A stretch of 64,000 nt of DNA from Moorena sp. SIOASIH (GCF_010671925.1 NZ_JAAHIH010000001.1:485053-549052); one strand, 5' to 3'; counted from the first letter of the stretch, positions 45,924 through 55,060 are shown. The notes: generated by a model not told the origin, from the letters alone. Translations and numbers: made by a program.

Positions 45924-46032
45924 GCATTTCCTCATCTAAAGATGCGGGGAGTCTCGGTTCAAGGAAGAGCTGTAAAAAAAAAGGGTAAATGTGGTAAATG
46001 TGGTAAGTGTGGTAAGTGTGGTAAGTGTGGGG
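45924..46032. repeat. RE-like hairpin remnant and GTGGTAAAT nonamer array
   Basis: TTTCCTCATCTAAAGATGCG followed by GGGAGTCTCGGTTCAAGG resembles a degenerate TnpB-element right end. It is followed by (TGTGGTAAG)n nonamers (45989-46030). Confidence 0.6.
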
Positions 46033-46104
46033 CGCGGGGAGTGGGGAATTTTTGCCTAATTGCGAAATTGAGATGCACCCTAAAAGATTCTAGTTGGGGA
46101 AACT

Positions 46105-46260
46105 TACAGCGTTTTTCATAACTATGAGGTAAACAGGATTTTTTTCCTGTTCCCTGTTCCCTGTTCCCTGTTCCCTGTTCCCTGTTCCCTGTTCCCTGCT
46201 CCCTGCTCCCTGCTCCCTAAAACCGAAGAATTTGTACCTCACCCAAATAAGAATTGCTAT
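46105..46260. mobile_element. TACAGC/GCTAT element with CTGTTCC array
   Basis: TACAGCGTTTTTCATAACTA with GAGGTAAAC faces TTGTACCTCACCCAAATAAG with AATTGCTAT across CCCTGTT and CCCTGCT heptamers. Confidence 0.72.
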
Positions 46261-46265
46261 CAATG

Positions 46266-47777
46266 CTATAACCAACACTCCTCAAGGTGAGAGAATAAAT
46301 TAATCCTCATCCTCCAAATCGATAATACTCCCAAATTCATGCCATCACGACCAACTAGAGTTGGCAGGTGACCCACTGGAGCCCAGATTACGGAAAATGT
46401 AAGGTCTTCATAATTTTTCCATCGTCTTCTGAGGTGCAATCCTTTCCGCTGTCGCCATCCCACACGATGACCAAATTGTTGATAAAGCTTAGTTTGATAC
46501 GCTAATAGGTTAGGGAAATAATTACTGCGGGAAATACTGTTTGGGTTGTAATAAGAACTTAAAACATAAACGCTTCGGTTGAATTCCAGTTTATCAACGT
46601 TATTATCGTCACTATCAAGTTTTCCCCCAAGCTTCTCCCAAATTTCTTTTTGCAAACTGAAGCCGAATTGCCCACTGCTATACTTTAGCCAAAGCCCCTC
46701 AATGGTGTGTAGATCGGTGCAGGGAAAATTCTTGATTGACTCAGGGTCGAGATTGTTGTATTCTTCTCGACCAACTGCTTTGACCATCAGAGCAAAAGTT
46801 TCCTGATCGGCTTCTTTCCATTTACCGGCTCTTAGTAAATCTCGCAAGTTAGAGTAGTCTATGCCTTGATCAGAAATGAGTTGGTCAGGTTGGTGTAGGT
46901 CAACAGTTATCCCCAACTCTTTGTGTTTTTTAGTTAAGGTATATTGAACAATTTCAGGAATTTTACCATACCGTTCATAGTTTTCCACAATTTTGCGATA
47001 CTTGGCTTCGATTTTGCGATACTCACTATCGGGATCATGGTTGCGGTCTTGATTCATTAAAATAGTCAGTAAAATATCCAACCCTTTATTATCGATAAAC
47101 AGAGCTGGCTCGATCTCGGGCTTAATAGTCTGGACTTTTTCGGTGGCATAGTTATGTAATTCACGAACATAGATTAAGCCAGCCCCATCTCGGTCTGCTG
47201 CACCAGTTTCAATTCCTTCCACTAAGTACTGGGTGTAAAGGGAAGAATGAGCTGGTTTCTGTTCAAAAGAGGTTTGTGTAGTTGTGGAGGAGGTGAGAAC
47301 TGCTCGCCCTGGAGCACTGAGTTCTTCCTTGAGATTGACACTCACAGGTTCTGTCAGCCAACCGTCAACTGAAGCACTATAGTAATCACACTCAAGAATT
47401 ACTATTTGTTGCTGAGCATCACTACGACTCAATTGCTGGTGTAAAAAAGAAGCGGGCAAGGTAGTACCTTCAAGGTTATCTTTAGTCGTGATGCTAGTTG
47501 TTAAATAAAGTTTACCATCCTGATGAATAATTCCTTTGCCAGAGAAAAAAACTAGGGCTAAGTCATTGACCCCACATTGGTCAACTAGCTTCTGAATTGC
47601 CTGTTTTAGGGTTTCCAGATTGGGATTGAGCAGCAACTCTACCCGATTAAAATCCCCTAGGTTTTTCTCTTGCAAAACTCGCTGCATTGCTTCTACATCA
47701 TTGGAGGCAGCTTGATGGGTAGTTAAACCTTCTGCATACTGATCAACCCCGATCAGCAGTGCTACTTTCTTAGCCAT
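46266..47777 (-). CDS. Pseudo-caspase (orthocaspase-like) fused to GUN4 domain
   Basis: A 503-residue protein. The N-terminal p20-like caspase domain (about 1-235) begins KKVALLIGVDQY. The catalytic His motif FFSGHG reads FFSGKG (Lys81), and the Cys motif DCCxS reads ECDYYSAS (Asp131), so both dyad residues appear lost. A helical linker with an EYRKIEAKYRKIVENYERYG pattern leads to a GUN4 domain (about 305-470): SNLRDLLRAGKWKEADQET, CTDLHTIEGLWLKYSSGQFG and FSLQKEIWEKLGG. GUN4 binds porphyrins and activates Mg-chelatase. Caspase-GUN4 fusions suggest tetrapyrrole-sensing signalling, which is inference. The final part after HRVGWR keeps the GUN4 C-terminal helices. Confidence 0.9.
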   Translation of the reverse strand: MAKKVALLIGVDQYAEGLTTHQAASNDVEAMQRVLQEKNLGDFNRVELLLNPNLETLKQAIQKLVDQCGVNDLALVFFSGKGIIHQDGKLYLTTSITTKDNLEGTTLPASFLHQQLSRSDAQQQIVILECDYYSASVDGWLTEPVSVNLKEELSAPGRAVLTSSTTTQTSFEQKPAHSSLYTQYLVEGIETGAADRDGAGLIYVRELHNYATEKVQTIKPEIEPALFIDNKGLDILLTILMNQDRNHDPDSEYRKIEAKYRKIVENYERYGKIPEIVQYTLTKKHKELGITVDLHQPDQLISDQGIDYSNLRDLLRAGKWKEADQETFALMVKAVGREEYNNLDPESIKNFPCTDLHTIEGLWLKYSSGQFGFSLQKEIWEKLGGKLDSDDNNVDKLEFNRSVYVLSSYYNPNSISRSNYFPNLLAYQTKLYQQFGHRVGWRQRKGLHLRRRWKNYEDLTFSVIWAPVGHLPTLVGRDGMNLGVLSIWRMRINLFSHLEECWL

Positions 47778-47810
47778 TTACTTTTTCACTAATGCCATCT
47801 CTTATCTTCT

Positions 47811-48030
47811 TATAGCATTTCTAAAATAGGTGAGGTACACAAGTTTTGGATTTTAGGGAATCGGGAATCGGGAATCGGGAATCGGGAATCGGGAATCGGG
47901 AAAAAATCTTGTGTACCTCATCAAGAGGAGAACTGCTATATAATAATTAAGGACTGATTAGATTTTCAGAGGGTTCCTACTCCCTACTCCCTACTCCCTA
48001 CTCCCTACTCCCTACTCCCTACTCCCGACT
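47811..48030. mobile_element. TATAGC/GCTATA element with (GGGAATC)n, then CTACTCC array
   Basis: 47811-47940: TATAGCATTTCTAAAATAGG with TGAGGTACAC and the facing GTGTACCTCATCAAGAGGAG with ACTGCTATA hold six GGGAATC units. 47976-48030 is a separate CTACTCC array that reaches to within 2 bp of the next gene stop. Confidence 0.8.
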
Positions 48031-48032
48031 AG

Positions 48033-48926
48033 TCACGGGTCTTGGTTAACCATTAGAATCGATTTAATTTTTCTTTTGATTCGATTTCCGTTTTTGTCCA
48101 CTCTCCCATAAACGGTTTTGCCGTTATAATAAAGAGCGGAGGAGCTTCCTCCATCTAGATTCATGGCTTTTTCAACCCCGGCAATTTTCAGGAAAGTAGC
48201 CAGGGCCCTGAAGGACATACCGGAATTTCTGGGAGCTTCTGGTTTTTGAGCCACCATTACTAACAAAATGCTGCCATCAGGAGTAATACCGACTGCACTT
48301 CTAGCATTGAGTCGGCTGCTCCCTAGGGCATCTCGTATGACTTTCCCATTTTCTACAGCTAAAAAACCTTCGGTGACTGATGTAATTTGTGGAACCAGCA
48401 ACGGACCACTGCCTAGGGCATCTAATAATTCACAACCGGGGGGGGTCGGTTCACTGTGTAGGGTAATATCATAGCGGACTGTTGACCCACAACGGTATCG
48501 CCGAAATTCTGATCGATTGAGAATTTTATCCATGTAGGGCTGTAAGTTGGGATTTTGGATCAGCCCCTGGTTGTCACGGGGATCTGCTACCAGTTGCCCT
48601 TGCTTGATTACGATTGAGGTGGTCTTCTGATTTTTTGGGTCAAAAAAACCGCCGTTGATGGCAGCTACAGCTTGGTGCTTTTGGGCTAAATCTTCTAAGG
48701 TGATTAACTGTTCCGATATGGCGGGAGTAACGGAAAATCCACTTTCAGCTGGAATTAATAAGGTGTGAACCACACTAAAGTCTAGAGTATGGGATTGGTA
48801 TTTGATCTGTTTCTGGGGTGGGGAAACATCTGAAGAGAGGGCATCGGGTGGCTGGTGATTCCGGATAGATGACCACGCAACCCCTAAACCTATGGCAATC
48901 AAGCTCAGCCCAAGGATTTTTCTCAC
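48033..48926 (-). CDS. Phosphodiester glycosidase family (NAGPA/DUF2233) exported protein
   Basis: A 297-residue protein with an uncleaved signal-anchor or signal peptide (ILGLSLIAIGLGVAWSS). The NAGPA-type catalytic domain (about 50-290) has AVAAINGGFFDPKNQ, LDALGSGPLLV, ARSAVGITPDGSILLVM and MNLDGGSSSALYYNGK. The family cleaves N-acetylglucosamine phosphodiesters or related cell-wall glycan linkages outside the cytoplasm. Motifs are complete. The short CTACTCC array abuts its stop. It is probably monocistronic. Confidence 0.9.
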   Translation of the reverse strand: MRKILGLSLIAIGLGVAWSSIRNHQPPDALSSDVSPPQKQIKYQSHTLDFSVVHTLLIPAESGFSVTPAISEQLITLEDLAQKHQAVAAINGGFFDPKNQKTTSIVIKQGQLVADPRDNQGLIQNPNLQPYMDKILNRSEFRRYRCGSTVRYDITLHSEPTPPGCELLDALGSGPLLVPQITSVTEGFLAVENGKVIRDALGSSRLNARSAVGITPDGSILLVMVAQKPEAPRNSGMSFRALATFLKIAGVEKAMNLDGGSSSALYYNGKTVYGRVDKNGNRIKRKIKSILMVNQDP

Positions 48927-48957
48927 GTTCTGTTAAAAGCAAGTAACTATAGCAAAG

Positions 48958-49064
48958 GGAACAGGGAGTAGGGAGTAGGGAGTAGGGAGTAGGGAGTAGC
49001 GATGCAGCGCGGTCTTGGGGGTTCCCCCCACTCGCTATTGCATCAAGACGGGAGTAGGAAATAT
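48958..49064. repeat. STRR (GGGAGTA)n and dispersed GCGATGCAGCGC unit
   Basis: GGGAGTA units followed by GCGATGCAGCGCGGTCTTGG ... CACTCGCTATTGCATCAAGA and CGGGAGTAGG, nearly identical to 13884-13990. Confidence 0.85.
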
Positions 49065-49162
49065 AGCATCAAAAATTATCACAATTCCTACACGGATCCC
49101 TATTTTTATGTAAGTCCAAGCTACTCCAGACTCCCGACTCCCTATTCCCCTTACTACAGTAC

Positions 49163-49645
49163 TCAACCGGATGTCACATCATAGAGCATAATCCGATGAC
49201 CATCGTAATCACAGAATCCTTGCTCAGTGAAATTGAGGTTTGGTGGTCTAGTAAAGTAATTGGGCTCAATGGTGTCAAGTCCCAGTTCACGGATTTTCTG
49301 AATGGTTAGGGTGAGGTCTTTTACTCTGACCACCAGGGCTAAACGATAGGGAGTGGTAGGGGTGGGTAATTCAATTCCTTTGACTTCGGTCAGAGCCAGG
49401 GCTCTAGGTTCGTCTTCTGTACTGAGTGATGCAAATTTGAGCTGAGCAGTTTTGGGAAACTGAAACACTGGGTATAGGTAAGAGTCTGGGGATGCTTCAG
49501 CTAGATAGTCGAGCTTAAATCCTAGAATATCTCGGTAAAGGGTGAATGCTCGTTCGAGATCAGCAACCACCAAGCAGGGGCGCTTGATGTGAAGCTCATC
49601 TAGATTAGGGGTATTGGGGTTGACTGAGGGCTGATTGGTTTCCAT
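49163..49645 (-). CDS. VOC-superfamily (glyoxalase/dioxygenase-like) protein
   Basis: A 160-residue two-module vicinal-oxygen-chelate protein: HIKRPCLVVADLERAFTLYR in the first beta-alpha-beta-beta-beta module and RLALVVRVKDLTLTIQKIRE in the second, ending FCDYDGHRIMLYD. Metal-ligand positions appear as His23 region and Glu in the second module. The family includes glyoxalases, dioxygenases and resistance proteins; the reaction is not predictable. It is monocistronic, with repeats on both sides. Confidence 0.85.
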   Translation of the reverse strand: METNQPSVNPNTPNLDELHIKRPCLVVADLERAFTLYRDILGFKLDYLAEASPDSYLYPVFQFPKTAQLKFASLSTEDEPRALALTEVKGIELPTPTTPYRLALVVRVKDLTLTIQKIRELGLDTIEPNYFTRPPNLNFTEQGFCDYDGHRIMLYDVTSG

Positions 49646-49675
49646 TCACCCACCTAATTTTGTCTGAGCTAATTA

Positions 49676-50310
49676 TATAGCAAAGGGAATAGGGAATAGG
49701 GAATAGGGAATAGGGAGTAGGGAGTAGGGAGTAGGGAGTAGGGAGTAGGCAAAAGGCAAGAGGCAAGAGGCAAGAGGGAAAAAATATTGTGTACCTAATA
49801 GCTATGATAAACGCTATAAAGCTTGGGGAATTGGTAAGTGGAAGAAGTGTTGAATATAAAACTTGGGATGAAGTAGTTTTCGATAATATGCTATCTTTAA
49901 TACCATTTTTTTGCCGTTTTATCCTACTTTTTTAGTGATGGTAAACCTTCAACCTGCCAACCTGAAAACCTTATAGCAATTCTACGACTTGTGAGGTACA
50001 AATTTCTGGTTTTTAGGGAGCAGGGAGCAGGGAGCAGGGAGCAGGGAAGAGGGAAAAGGGAAGAGGGAAGAGGGAAAAAATAATGTGTACCTCATGAGTC
50101 CTATAAACGCTATATAACCTTCAACCTTATATAGCAATTATCATAGCTATGAGGTGCAAAGCGATCCCCCTAAATCCCCCTTATCAAGGGGGACTTTTAG
50201 GTTGATAATTGTACCTCATAAGTGCAATAAAGGCTATAACCTTCAACCTTACAACCTTCAACCTTACAACCTTCAACCTTCAACCTTCAACCTTCAACCT
50301 TCAACCTTCA
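49676..50310. repeat. Cluster of three TATAGC/GCTATA elements and a CAACCTT array
   Basis: Element A 49676-49818 (GGGAATA, GGGAGTA and GGCAAGA arrays; degenerate left end). Element B 49972-50114 (GGGAGCA and GGGAAGA arrays). Element C 50129-50238 (no heptamers; instead GATCCCCCTAAATCCCCCTT and a facing AAGGGGGAC). A CAACCTT array follows at 50240-50310. No gene lies in the 709-bp gap. Confidence 0.8.
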
Positions 50311-50355
50311 ACCAAATAACTGATAGCTGATAACTGATAGCTGATAGCTGATAAG

Positions 50356-51174
50356 TTAGCTATCAAAAAAGTTTGCGATCGCATTCGCAAATCCCTCAAA
50401 GGAGCTGTAACTTTCGGATACAATAGAAACAGTTAATCCCAATTTTTCAGTATTAGCAGCGGTATAGGGACCAAAGCAAGCAACGACACAATGGTTATAA
50501 TCCTGGGGGGAGTTAACCATTGTCAAAAAAGCTGTTACTTCTGCGGTGCTACTAAAAGCGATTACATCTATCTTGCCTTGACGAATCAGGTTTAATTCTA
50601 CATGATAGATAGTTTTATCTAAAATTCGGGTTTGATAGGTCAATACCGGAGTGACTTTCATGCCCAATTCCTGTAAACCGGAAACAAAATTGGGAATGAC
50701 ATTAGGTTCTGGTATCCCGACTACCTCTGGAATAGGAACTAATATAGTTTTCTGATCAATAGTTGGATAGTTAGACAATTCAGTAACAATTCCGGTTGGG
50801 CTAGCTTCAGCCGGAACTAAATCAGCTGTTACTCCAAAATCCGACAATCTTTCGGCATCTTTTCCAATCGCAGATAGTTGACAATTTTTCAGCACAGATG
50901 TAGAAATACCCAAGGATGCCATGCGCTCAAAAAAAGCGTCTATTCCGTTTCGACTAGTAAAGGCAATCCAATCAAATTTATGAAGTTGCCTGAGAGCAGC
51001 ATCTAATTCAGGGAAATTTTCTAACAAACAAGTTTCAATAGTTGGCATCACTATGGGAAGTCCACCCTGATTAATGATTTGTTGAGATAACCGAGAGCTA
51101 TAGTTTCTCGGTGCTGTTACAATGATTCTTTTGCCATAGAGAGGGAGTTGATTGGAGGGAGATAGAGGGTGCAT
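50356..51174 (-). CDS. hemD: Uroporphyrinogen-III synthase
   Basis: A 272-residue enzyme of tetrapyrrole (chlorophyll, haem, cobalamin) synthesis that cyclises hydroxymethylbilane to uroporphyrinogen III. Two Rossmann-like lobes: GKRIIVTAPRNYSSRLSQQI, FDWIAFTSRNGIDAFFERM, CQLSAIGKDAERLSDFG in lobe 1; ILVPIPEVVGIPEPNVIPNF, DVIAFSSTAEVTAFLTMV and VVACFGPYTAANTEKLGL in lobe 2. The length is normal. The start at 51174 lacks a strong SD. It is monocistronic. Confidence 0.93.
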   Translation of the reverse strand: MHPLSPSNQLPLYGKRIIVTAPRNYSSRLSQQIINQGGLPIVMPTIETCLLENFPELDAALRQLHKFDWIAFTSRNGIDAFFERMASLGISTSVLKNCQLSAIGKDAERLSDFGVTADLVPAEASPTGIVTELSNYPTIDQKTILVPIPEVVGIPEPNVIPNFVSGLQELGMKVTPVLTYQTRILDKTIYHVELNLIRQGKIDVIAFSSTAEVTAFLTMVNSPQDYNHCVVACFGPYTAANTEKLGLTVSIVSESYSSFEGFANAIANFFDS

Positions 51175-51205
51175 GTTTTGATTGTTAATTTATAACTAAA
51201 GGAAG

Positions 51206-51738
51206 TGTGGGGAGGGTGGGAAGTGTGGGGAGGGTGGGGAGAGTGGGAGATAGGGAGAGCGGGAGATAGGGAGATGGGGAGATGGGGGAGATTTTTATTA
51301 AGGGTAATTGTCATAACATGATACAGCGGTTTTCAATTCATTGAGGTACAAATTTATGGGTTTTAGGGAACAGGAAATCGGGAATCGGGAATCGGGAATC
51401 GGGAATCGGTTAAAAATCCTGTGTACCTGATAGTTATGAAAAACGCTGTAAATTTTAAAAAAGGATTACAGTTCTTTTCATTACCAAAAATTCCTATATA
51501 CTTAATTAAATCTTGCCTCTTGCCTTTCCCAAAGAGATTATGTTCACAACTCAAATGTAAATGCTATATAACCTTCCTAGGGCGAAACTAGTCAAAACAT
51601 TAATATAGCGTTTTTCATACTTATGAGGTACAGTCAATTTTGTTACCCCTACTCCCTACTCCCCTACTCCCTACTCCCCTACTCCCTACTCCCCTACTCC
51701 CTACTCCCTACTCCCTGTTCCCTGTTCCCTGTTCCCTT
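51206..51738. repeat. GGGAAGTGT and GGGAGAT arrays, TACAGC element, CTACTCC/CTGTTCC arrays
   Basis: 51206-51293: GTGTGGGGAGGGTGGGAA and GAGATAGG units. 51322-51450: TACAGC...GCTGTA element with four GGGAATC units. 51604-51738: TATAGC-type left end followed by CTACTCC and GTTCCCT arrays reaching to 9 bp before the glycosyltransferase ATG. Confidence 0.8.
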
Positions 51739-51746
51739 TCCTATAG

Positions 51747-53327
51747 ATGAATAAATTAGCACTTACCTTAAAAAATCCCTTTTTCACCGATATCAAGTGG
51801 ATCCTAAGCCTTTTCCTGGCCGCCCTTTTCCTTTGGGGTATTTTTCTGGGAAATGTACCCCTACGGGACTGGGATGAAGGCACTAGAGCCCTGATCGCTA
51901 GAGAAATCTATCGCACGGGTAACTGGCTCCATCCTACTCTGTGGGGAGAACCTTATCTACTTAAGCCCCCTTTGATGGATTGGTTGATTGCCTTAAGCTA
52001 TAAACTAGGGGGTGTCCAAGAATTCACTACTCGTCTGCCTGGTGCTTTTTTGTCAGCTTGTGGAGTACCACTGCTCTATTTAGTAGCACGAGAACTATTC
52101 GTTGAACGTCTCAGTGCCATGTTTGCGGCTAGCGTCTACTTGACCCTGTTGCCAGTTGTGCGCCACGGACGTTTGGCGATGCTGGATGGCATGATCAATA
52201 CTTGGTTTTTGCTGTTGCTATTGTGCTTACTTAAAGCTTGTCAGGCTCAGCCTTATTGGGCAATTGGAATCGGACTTTGTTTAGGACTAATTACTTTCAC
52301 AAAAGGTCTATTAGTTGTGCCTTTAGGGGCAATTGTATTGGTCTTTCTTCTGGCAAATAAAACCTTAGGGTTGTTGAAAAGTCGCTATTTCTGGTTGGGC
52401 ATATTCCTAGGTTACGCACCGGTTTTGGTTTGGTATATTGCCCAATGGCAGCATTATGGAGCAACCTTTTGGCATGTTCATTTTCTCTCGCAAGGATTCG
52501 CTCGCATCTCTGAAAAGGTGGAAGGTAATCAAGGAACACCCTGGTATTATATTTTGGAGTTAATTAAGTATACTTTCCCTTGGCTATTGTTTTGGCTAGG
52601 AGGATTCTATCTAGCTTGGCGAAAACCCCTCACGAGTTGGGGGAGTTTGATTTTAATTGGGACTATCGGCTATTTGACTATTATTTCTATGATGGCAACC
52701 AAGCTGCCCTGGTATATTATGCCTGTGTATCCCTTTTTTGCTATAGCTGTTGCGGCTCAACTCACTGTATTTTGGCAATATTGGATTCGCTATCCTAAGA
52801 TTTTAACAATTATTTTAGGGTTTATTGGAGTAGCCGCTTTAGGGGGATGTATTTATTTTATCTTGGCAGATCCTCAACCGGTTTTAATCATTATGGCTAT
52901 GGTGGTAAGCCTAACCATGACCCTAGCGGCTTGGAAAATTAAACAGCATAACCGCAATTTCATCCCAATTTTATTGATAGGGATGTATATAACTTTGGTA
53001 TTATTAATGAGTTCTCACTCTTGGCTCTGGGAGTTAAATGAAGCATTTCCAGTTAAGCCAGTAGCAGCTTTGATTCAGGAACATACGGCTCCAGGAGATA
53101 TTATCTATACTTCTTTTTCCTATCAGCGTCCTAGTTTGGATTTTTATAGCGATCGCAAAGTGATTCCCCAAGATGAAAAGACTTTAAAACAGTTGTGGTC
53201 AACTCAATCTTACCTACTCTTAGACAACTCAACGTTAGACGCTTTGCAATTACCTAACCAAGTCTCTTTAGGAAGTGCTGAAGGGTTTACGTTAGCGAGA
53301 GGGATGGGAGTAGGGAGTAGGGAATAG
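51747..53327 (+). CDS. GT39/ArnT-like membrane glycosyltransferase
   Basis: A 526-residue polytopic membrane protein (about 11-12 helices) of the dolichyl/undecaprenyl-phosphate-sugar glycosyltransferase family. The first periplasmic loop has the key acidic motif PLRDWDEGTRALIAREIYRT, with ConsensuS Asp-Glu; GEPYLLKPPLMDWLIAL follows. The C-terminal soluble part starts near GDIIYTSFSYQRPSLDFYSD. It would move a lipid-linked sugar to a lipid or protein at the outer face of the inner membrane; the acceptor is unknown. The stop codon and last residues (GVGSRE) are supplied by a GGGAGTA array that has entered the gene. No SD is visible because a repeat array abuts the ATG. Confidence 0.88.
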   Translation: MNKLALTLKNPFFTDIKWILSLFLAALFLWGIFLGNVPLRDWDEGTRALIAREIYRTGNWLHPTLWGEPYLLKPPLMDWLIALSYKLGGVQEFTTRLPGAFLSACGVPLLYLVARELFVERLSAMFAASVYLTLLPVVRHGRLAMLDGMINTWFLLLLLCLLKACQAQPYWAIGIGLCLGLITFTKGLLVVPLGAIVLVFLLANKTLGLLKSRYFWLGIFLGYAPVLVWYIAQWQHYGATFWHVHFLSQGFARISEKVEGNQGTPWYYILELIKYTFPWLLFWLGGFYLAWRKPLTSWGSLILIGTIGYLTIISMMATKLPWYIMPVYPFFAIAVAAQLTVFWQYWIRYPKILTIILGFIGVAALGGCIYFILADPQPVLIIMAMVVSLTMTLAAWKIKQHNRNFIPILLIGMYITLVLLMSSHSWLWELNEAFPVKPVAALIQEHTAPGDIIYTSFSYQRPSLDFYSDRKVIPQDEKTLKQLWSTQSYLLLDNSTLDALQLPNQVSLGSAEGFTLARGMGVGSRE

Positions 53328-53588
53328 GGAGTAGGGAATCGGGAGTAGGGAGTAGGGGAGTAAGCATTCAGCCGTCAGCAATCAGCAATCAGCAATCAGC
53401 TATCAGCTAATGCGCTACTTGAGGTGCTACTTGAGGTGCTATCAGCTTATGGGCGTCACAGGCTAGAAGCCTGTGCCACGCTAATTGAGGTGCTTTTGAA
53501 TAAAATAAGCTGTTCGCGCAGCATGAGCCTTAGGCTGACGGCTGACCGCTGACCACTGACGGCTGACGGCTGACAGCTGACCACTGAC
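53310..53588. repeat. GGGAGTA array and dispersed CAATCAG/CTGACGG repeat
   Basis: The GGGAGTA array starts inside the glycosyltransferase gene. The rest holds CAGCAATCAGCAATCAGC, GAGGTGCTACTTGAGGTGCT, TTGAATAAAATAAGCTGTTC and a CTGACGGCTGACCGCTG array, with the same components as 8775-8905. Confidence 0.8.
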
Positions 53589-53589
53589 G

Positions 53590-54549
53590 TTACTCAAGAG
53601 TAGAAAATAGCTCTGGCCAATCAATCACTGATGGTCTTGGTCCGCTGTTGATCAACTCAAAAACTTTTCCGACTGTAACAGAGTTAGTAATGGACTCTAC
53701 ACAAGCTGATGCCACATCAATTCGGCTAGCTTGACCTAATAAAGTATCCCCGGTACCTAATACTAACCCTAATTTTCCTCCTGTTGTCGCTTTCAACAGA
53801 GTGTTTAAATCATAGGACGTAAACGGACCGTCGATTAGTCGTCCTGGGCGAATAATAGTATACGGTAATCCTGAATTTATGATGATTTCTTCTGCCTTTT
53901 TTTTGGCATCGAGTACACCAAAGGAATTAAGAATACTATAGGGTGGTTTATCTTTCCGTAGCACACCACAAGAGGATACAAAGATAAACCGCTTGAGATT
54001 TTTAGGAGCTGCTGCTACCAGGTTCCTAACTCCTATAGCATCAACTTGCTCAGGACTATTTTTGGCTTTAGTACGACCGTAGCTGGGCTTGAGATAGATC
54101 TTGAGCCACTCGATCACACTTGGGAATCCTTTCGCTTGATCGATTGTGTCGAAATCCCACTTTTTAGAAGGGAAAGCAGTCGTTCCAGTACAACAGATGA
54201 TATGAGTGACATTTTTTATGGCAGGGGGAAGACTAGGGCGTGTCTTCAAACTCGGAGATCCCCCATTATCCCCCTTAAAAAAGGGGGACTTTGAGTATGG
54301 CTCCCCCTTCCGCGCGGGGGGCTGGGGGGGATCTAAATCTTGCGGAAAACTTTGAAAACACGCCCTAGAGGGATAGCGGATGTCACCAACAATAATCTCC
54401 ACTCGCTTATCAAACATTTGCTGAGCTTTTTCAGCACTGCGAGTCAGAACACTAACCTGAAAAGCTTTCTCTAGTAGCTTGGCCACCGTTAGCTGTCCCA
54501 CCCCACCTGTAGCACCCGCCACCAGTACTTTCTCTGTTGAAGTCATCAC
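53590..54549 (-). CDS. Atypical SDR / NAD(P)-binding protein with in-frame MITE insertion
   Basis: A 319-residue Rossmann-fold protein of the atypical short-chain dehydrogenase group. NAD(P) motif VAGATGGVGQLTVAKLL (GxxGxxG), VEIIVGDIRYP, THIICCTGTTAFPSKKWDF, RFIFVSSCGVLR and PYTIIRPGRLIDGPF are all present. Residues 62-105 (RACFQSFPQD...SLKTRP) are extra: they are encoded by a 130-bp TIR element plus a TA duplication. Without them the protein is 275 residues, reading DIRYPS-SLPPAIKNV, a normal length. Complex I assembly factors and ferredoxin-linked reductases occur in this family, but the role here is unknown. Confidence 0.9.
   Translation of the reverse strand: MMTSTEKVLVAGATGGVGQLTVAKLLEKAFQVSVLTRSAEKAQQMFDKRVEIIVGDIRYPSRACFQSFPQDLDPPQPPARKGEPYSKSPFFKGDNGGSPSLKTRPSLPPAIKNVTHIICCTGTTAFPSKKWDFDTIDQAKGFPSVIEWLKIYLKPSYGRTKAKNSPEQVDAIGVRNLVAAAPKNLKRFIFVSSCGVLRKDKPPYSILNSFGVLDAKKKAEEIIINSGLPYTIIRPGRLIDGPFTSYDLNTLLKATTGGKLGLVLGTGDTLLGQASRIDVASACVESITNSVTVGKVFELINSGPRPSVIDWPELFSTLE
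54236..54365. mobile_element. 130-bp MITE with TA target duplication inside the SDR gene
   Basis: Terminal inverted repeats GGGCGTGTCTTCAAA (54236-54250) and TTTGAAAACACGCCC (54351-54365), 14 of 15 matching. Flanking TA at 54234-54235 and 54366-54367. 130+2 = 132 bp = 44 codons, so the host frame is kept. The inside has GGGGGAGCC/CCCCCTTAAAAAAGGGGG hairpins. TA duplication points to IS630/Tc1-mariner-type transposition. Confidence 0.9.
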
Positions 54550-54606
54550 CCCTGCTCCTCAAGTCTCAACTGGAATTGCAAACAAGTATAGAGTAGTTGT
54601 GGGTTT

Positions 54607-54930
54607 TAGGGAGTAGGGAGTAGGGAGTAGGGAGTAGGGAATCGGGAATCGGGAATCGGGAGTCGGGGAGTTACGGTTTTATCCGGTGGTGCGTTACGGG
54701 ACGGGCTGTCCCAAAACTGGGAAAGATGTCGAAAATCAGGGCTAGCCCGTCCCTAACGCACCCTACGCCTTCAACCTCATAACCTTCAACCTTCAACCAA
54801 ATAACCTTCAACCTTCAACCAAATAACCTTCAACCTACTAACCTTCAACCTTCAACCTACTAACCTTCAACCTCCTAACCTTCAACCAAATAACCTTCAA
54901 CCTTCAACCTCCTAACCTTCAACCAAATAA
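54607..54930. repeat. GGGAGTA/GGGAATC arrays, GTGCGTTACGGG inverted repeat, CAACCTT arrays
   Basis: 54607-54668 heptamer array. 54689-54769: GGTGCGTTACGGGACGGGCT facing AGCCCGTCCCTAACGCACC, a hairpin repeat also found at 61988 and 62113. 54768-54928: CAACCTT units broken by AAATAAC and TCCTAAC segments. Confidence 0.85.
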
Positions 54931-55041
54931 CCAAAAAAATAGCCGCAGAAATACTATCCACGGCTAGGAAGTTACCTTATGTCATTCAGTTTTTTCACCT
55001 ATCCAGACGTGACCCTATGGGATTAGACCCGATGGGTTAGC

Positions 55042-55060
55042 CGGGGGGAAAACCCCCCAG
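55042..55060 (-). terminator. Hairpin downstream of the small conserved gene
   Basis: CCGGGGGGAAAACCCCCC forms a 6-bp G/C stem with an AAAA loop, 13-30 bp past the stop at 55073 on the minus strand. There is no strong T-run after it, so termination is probable but not certain. Confidence 0.5.
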
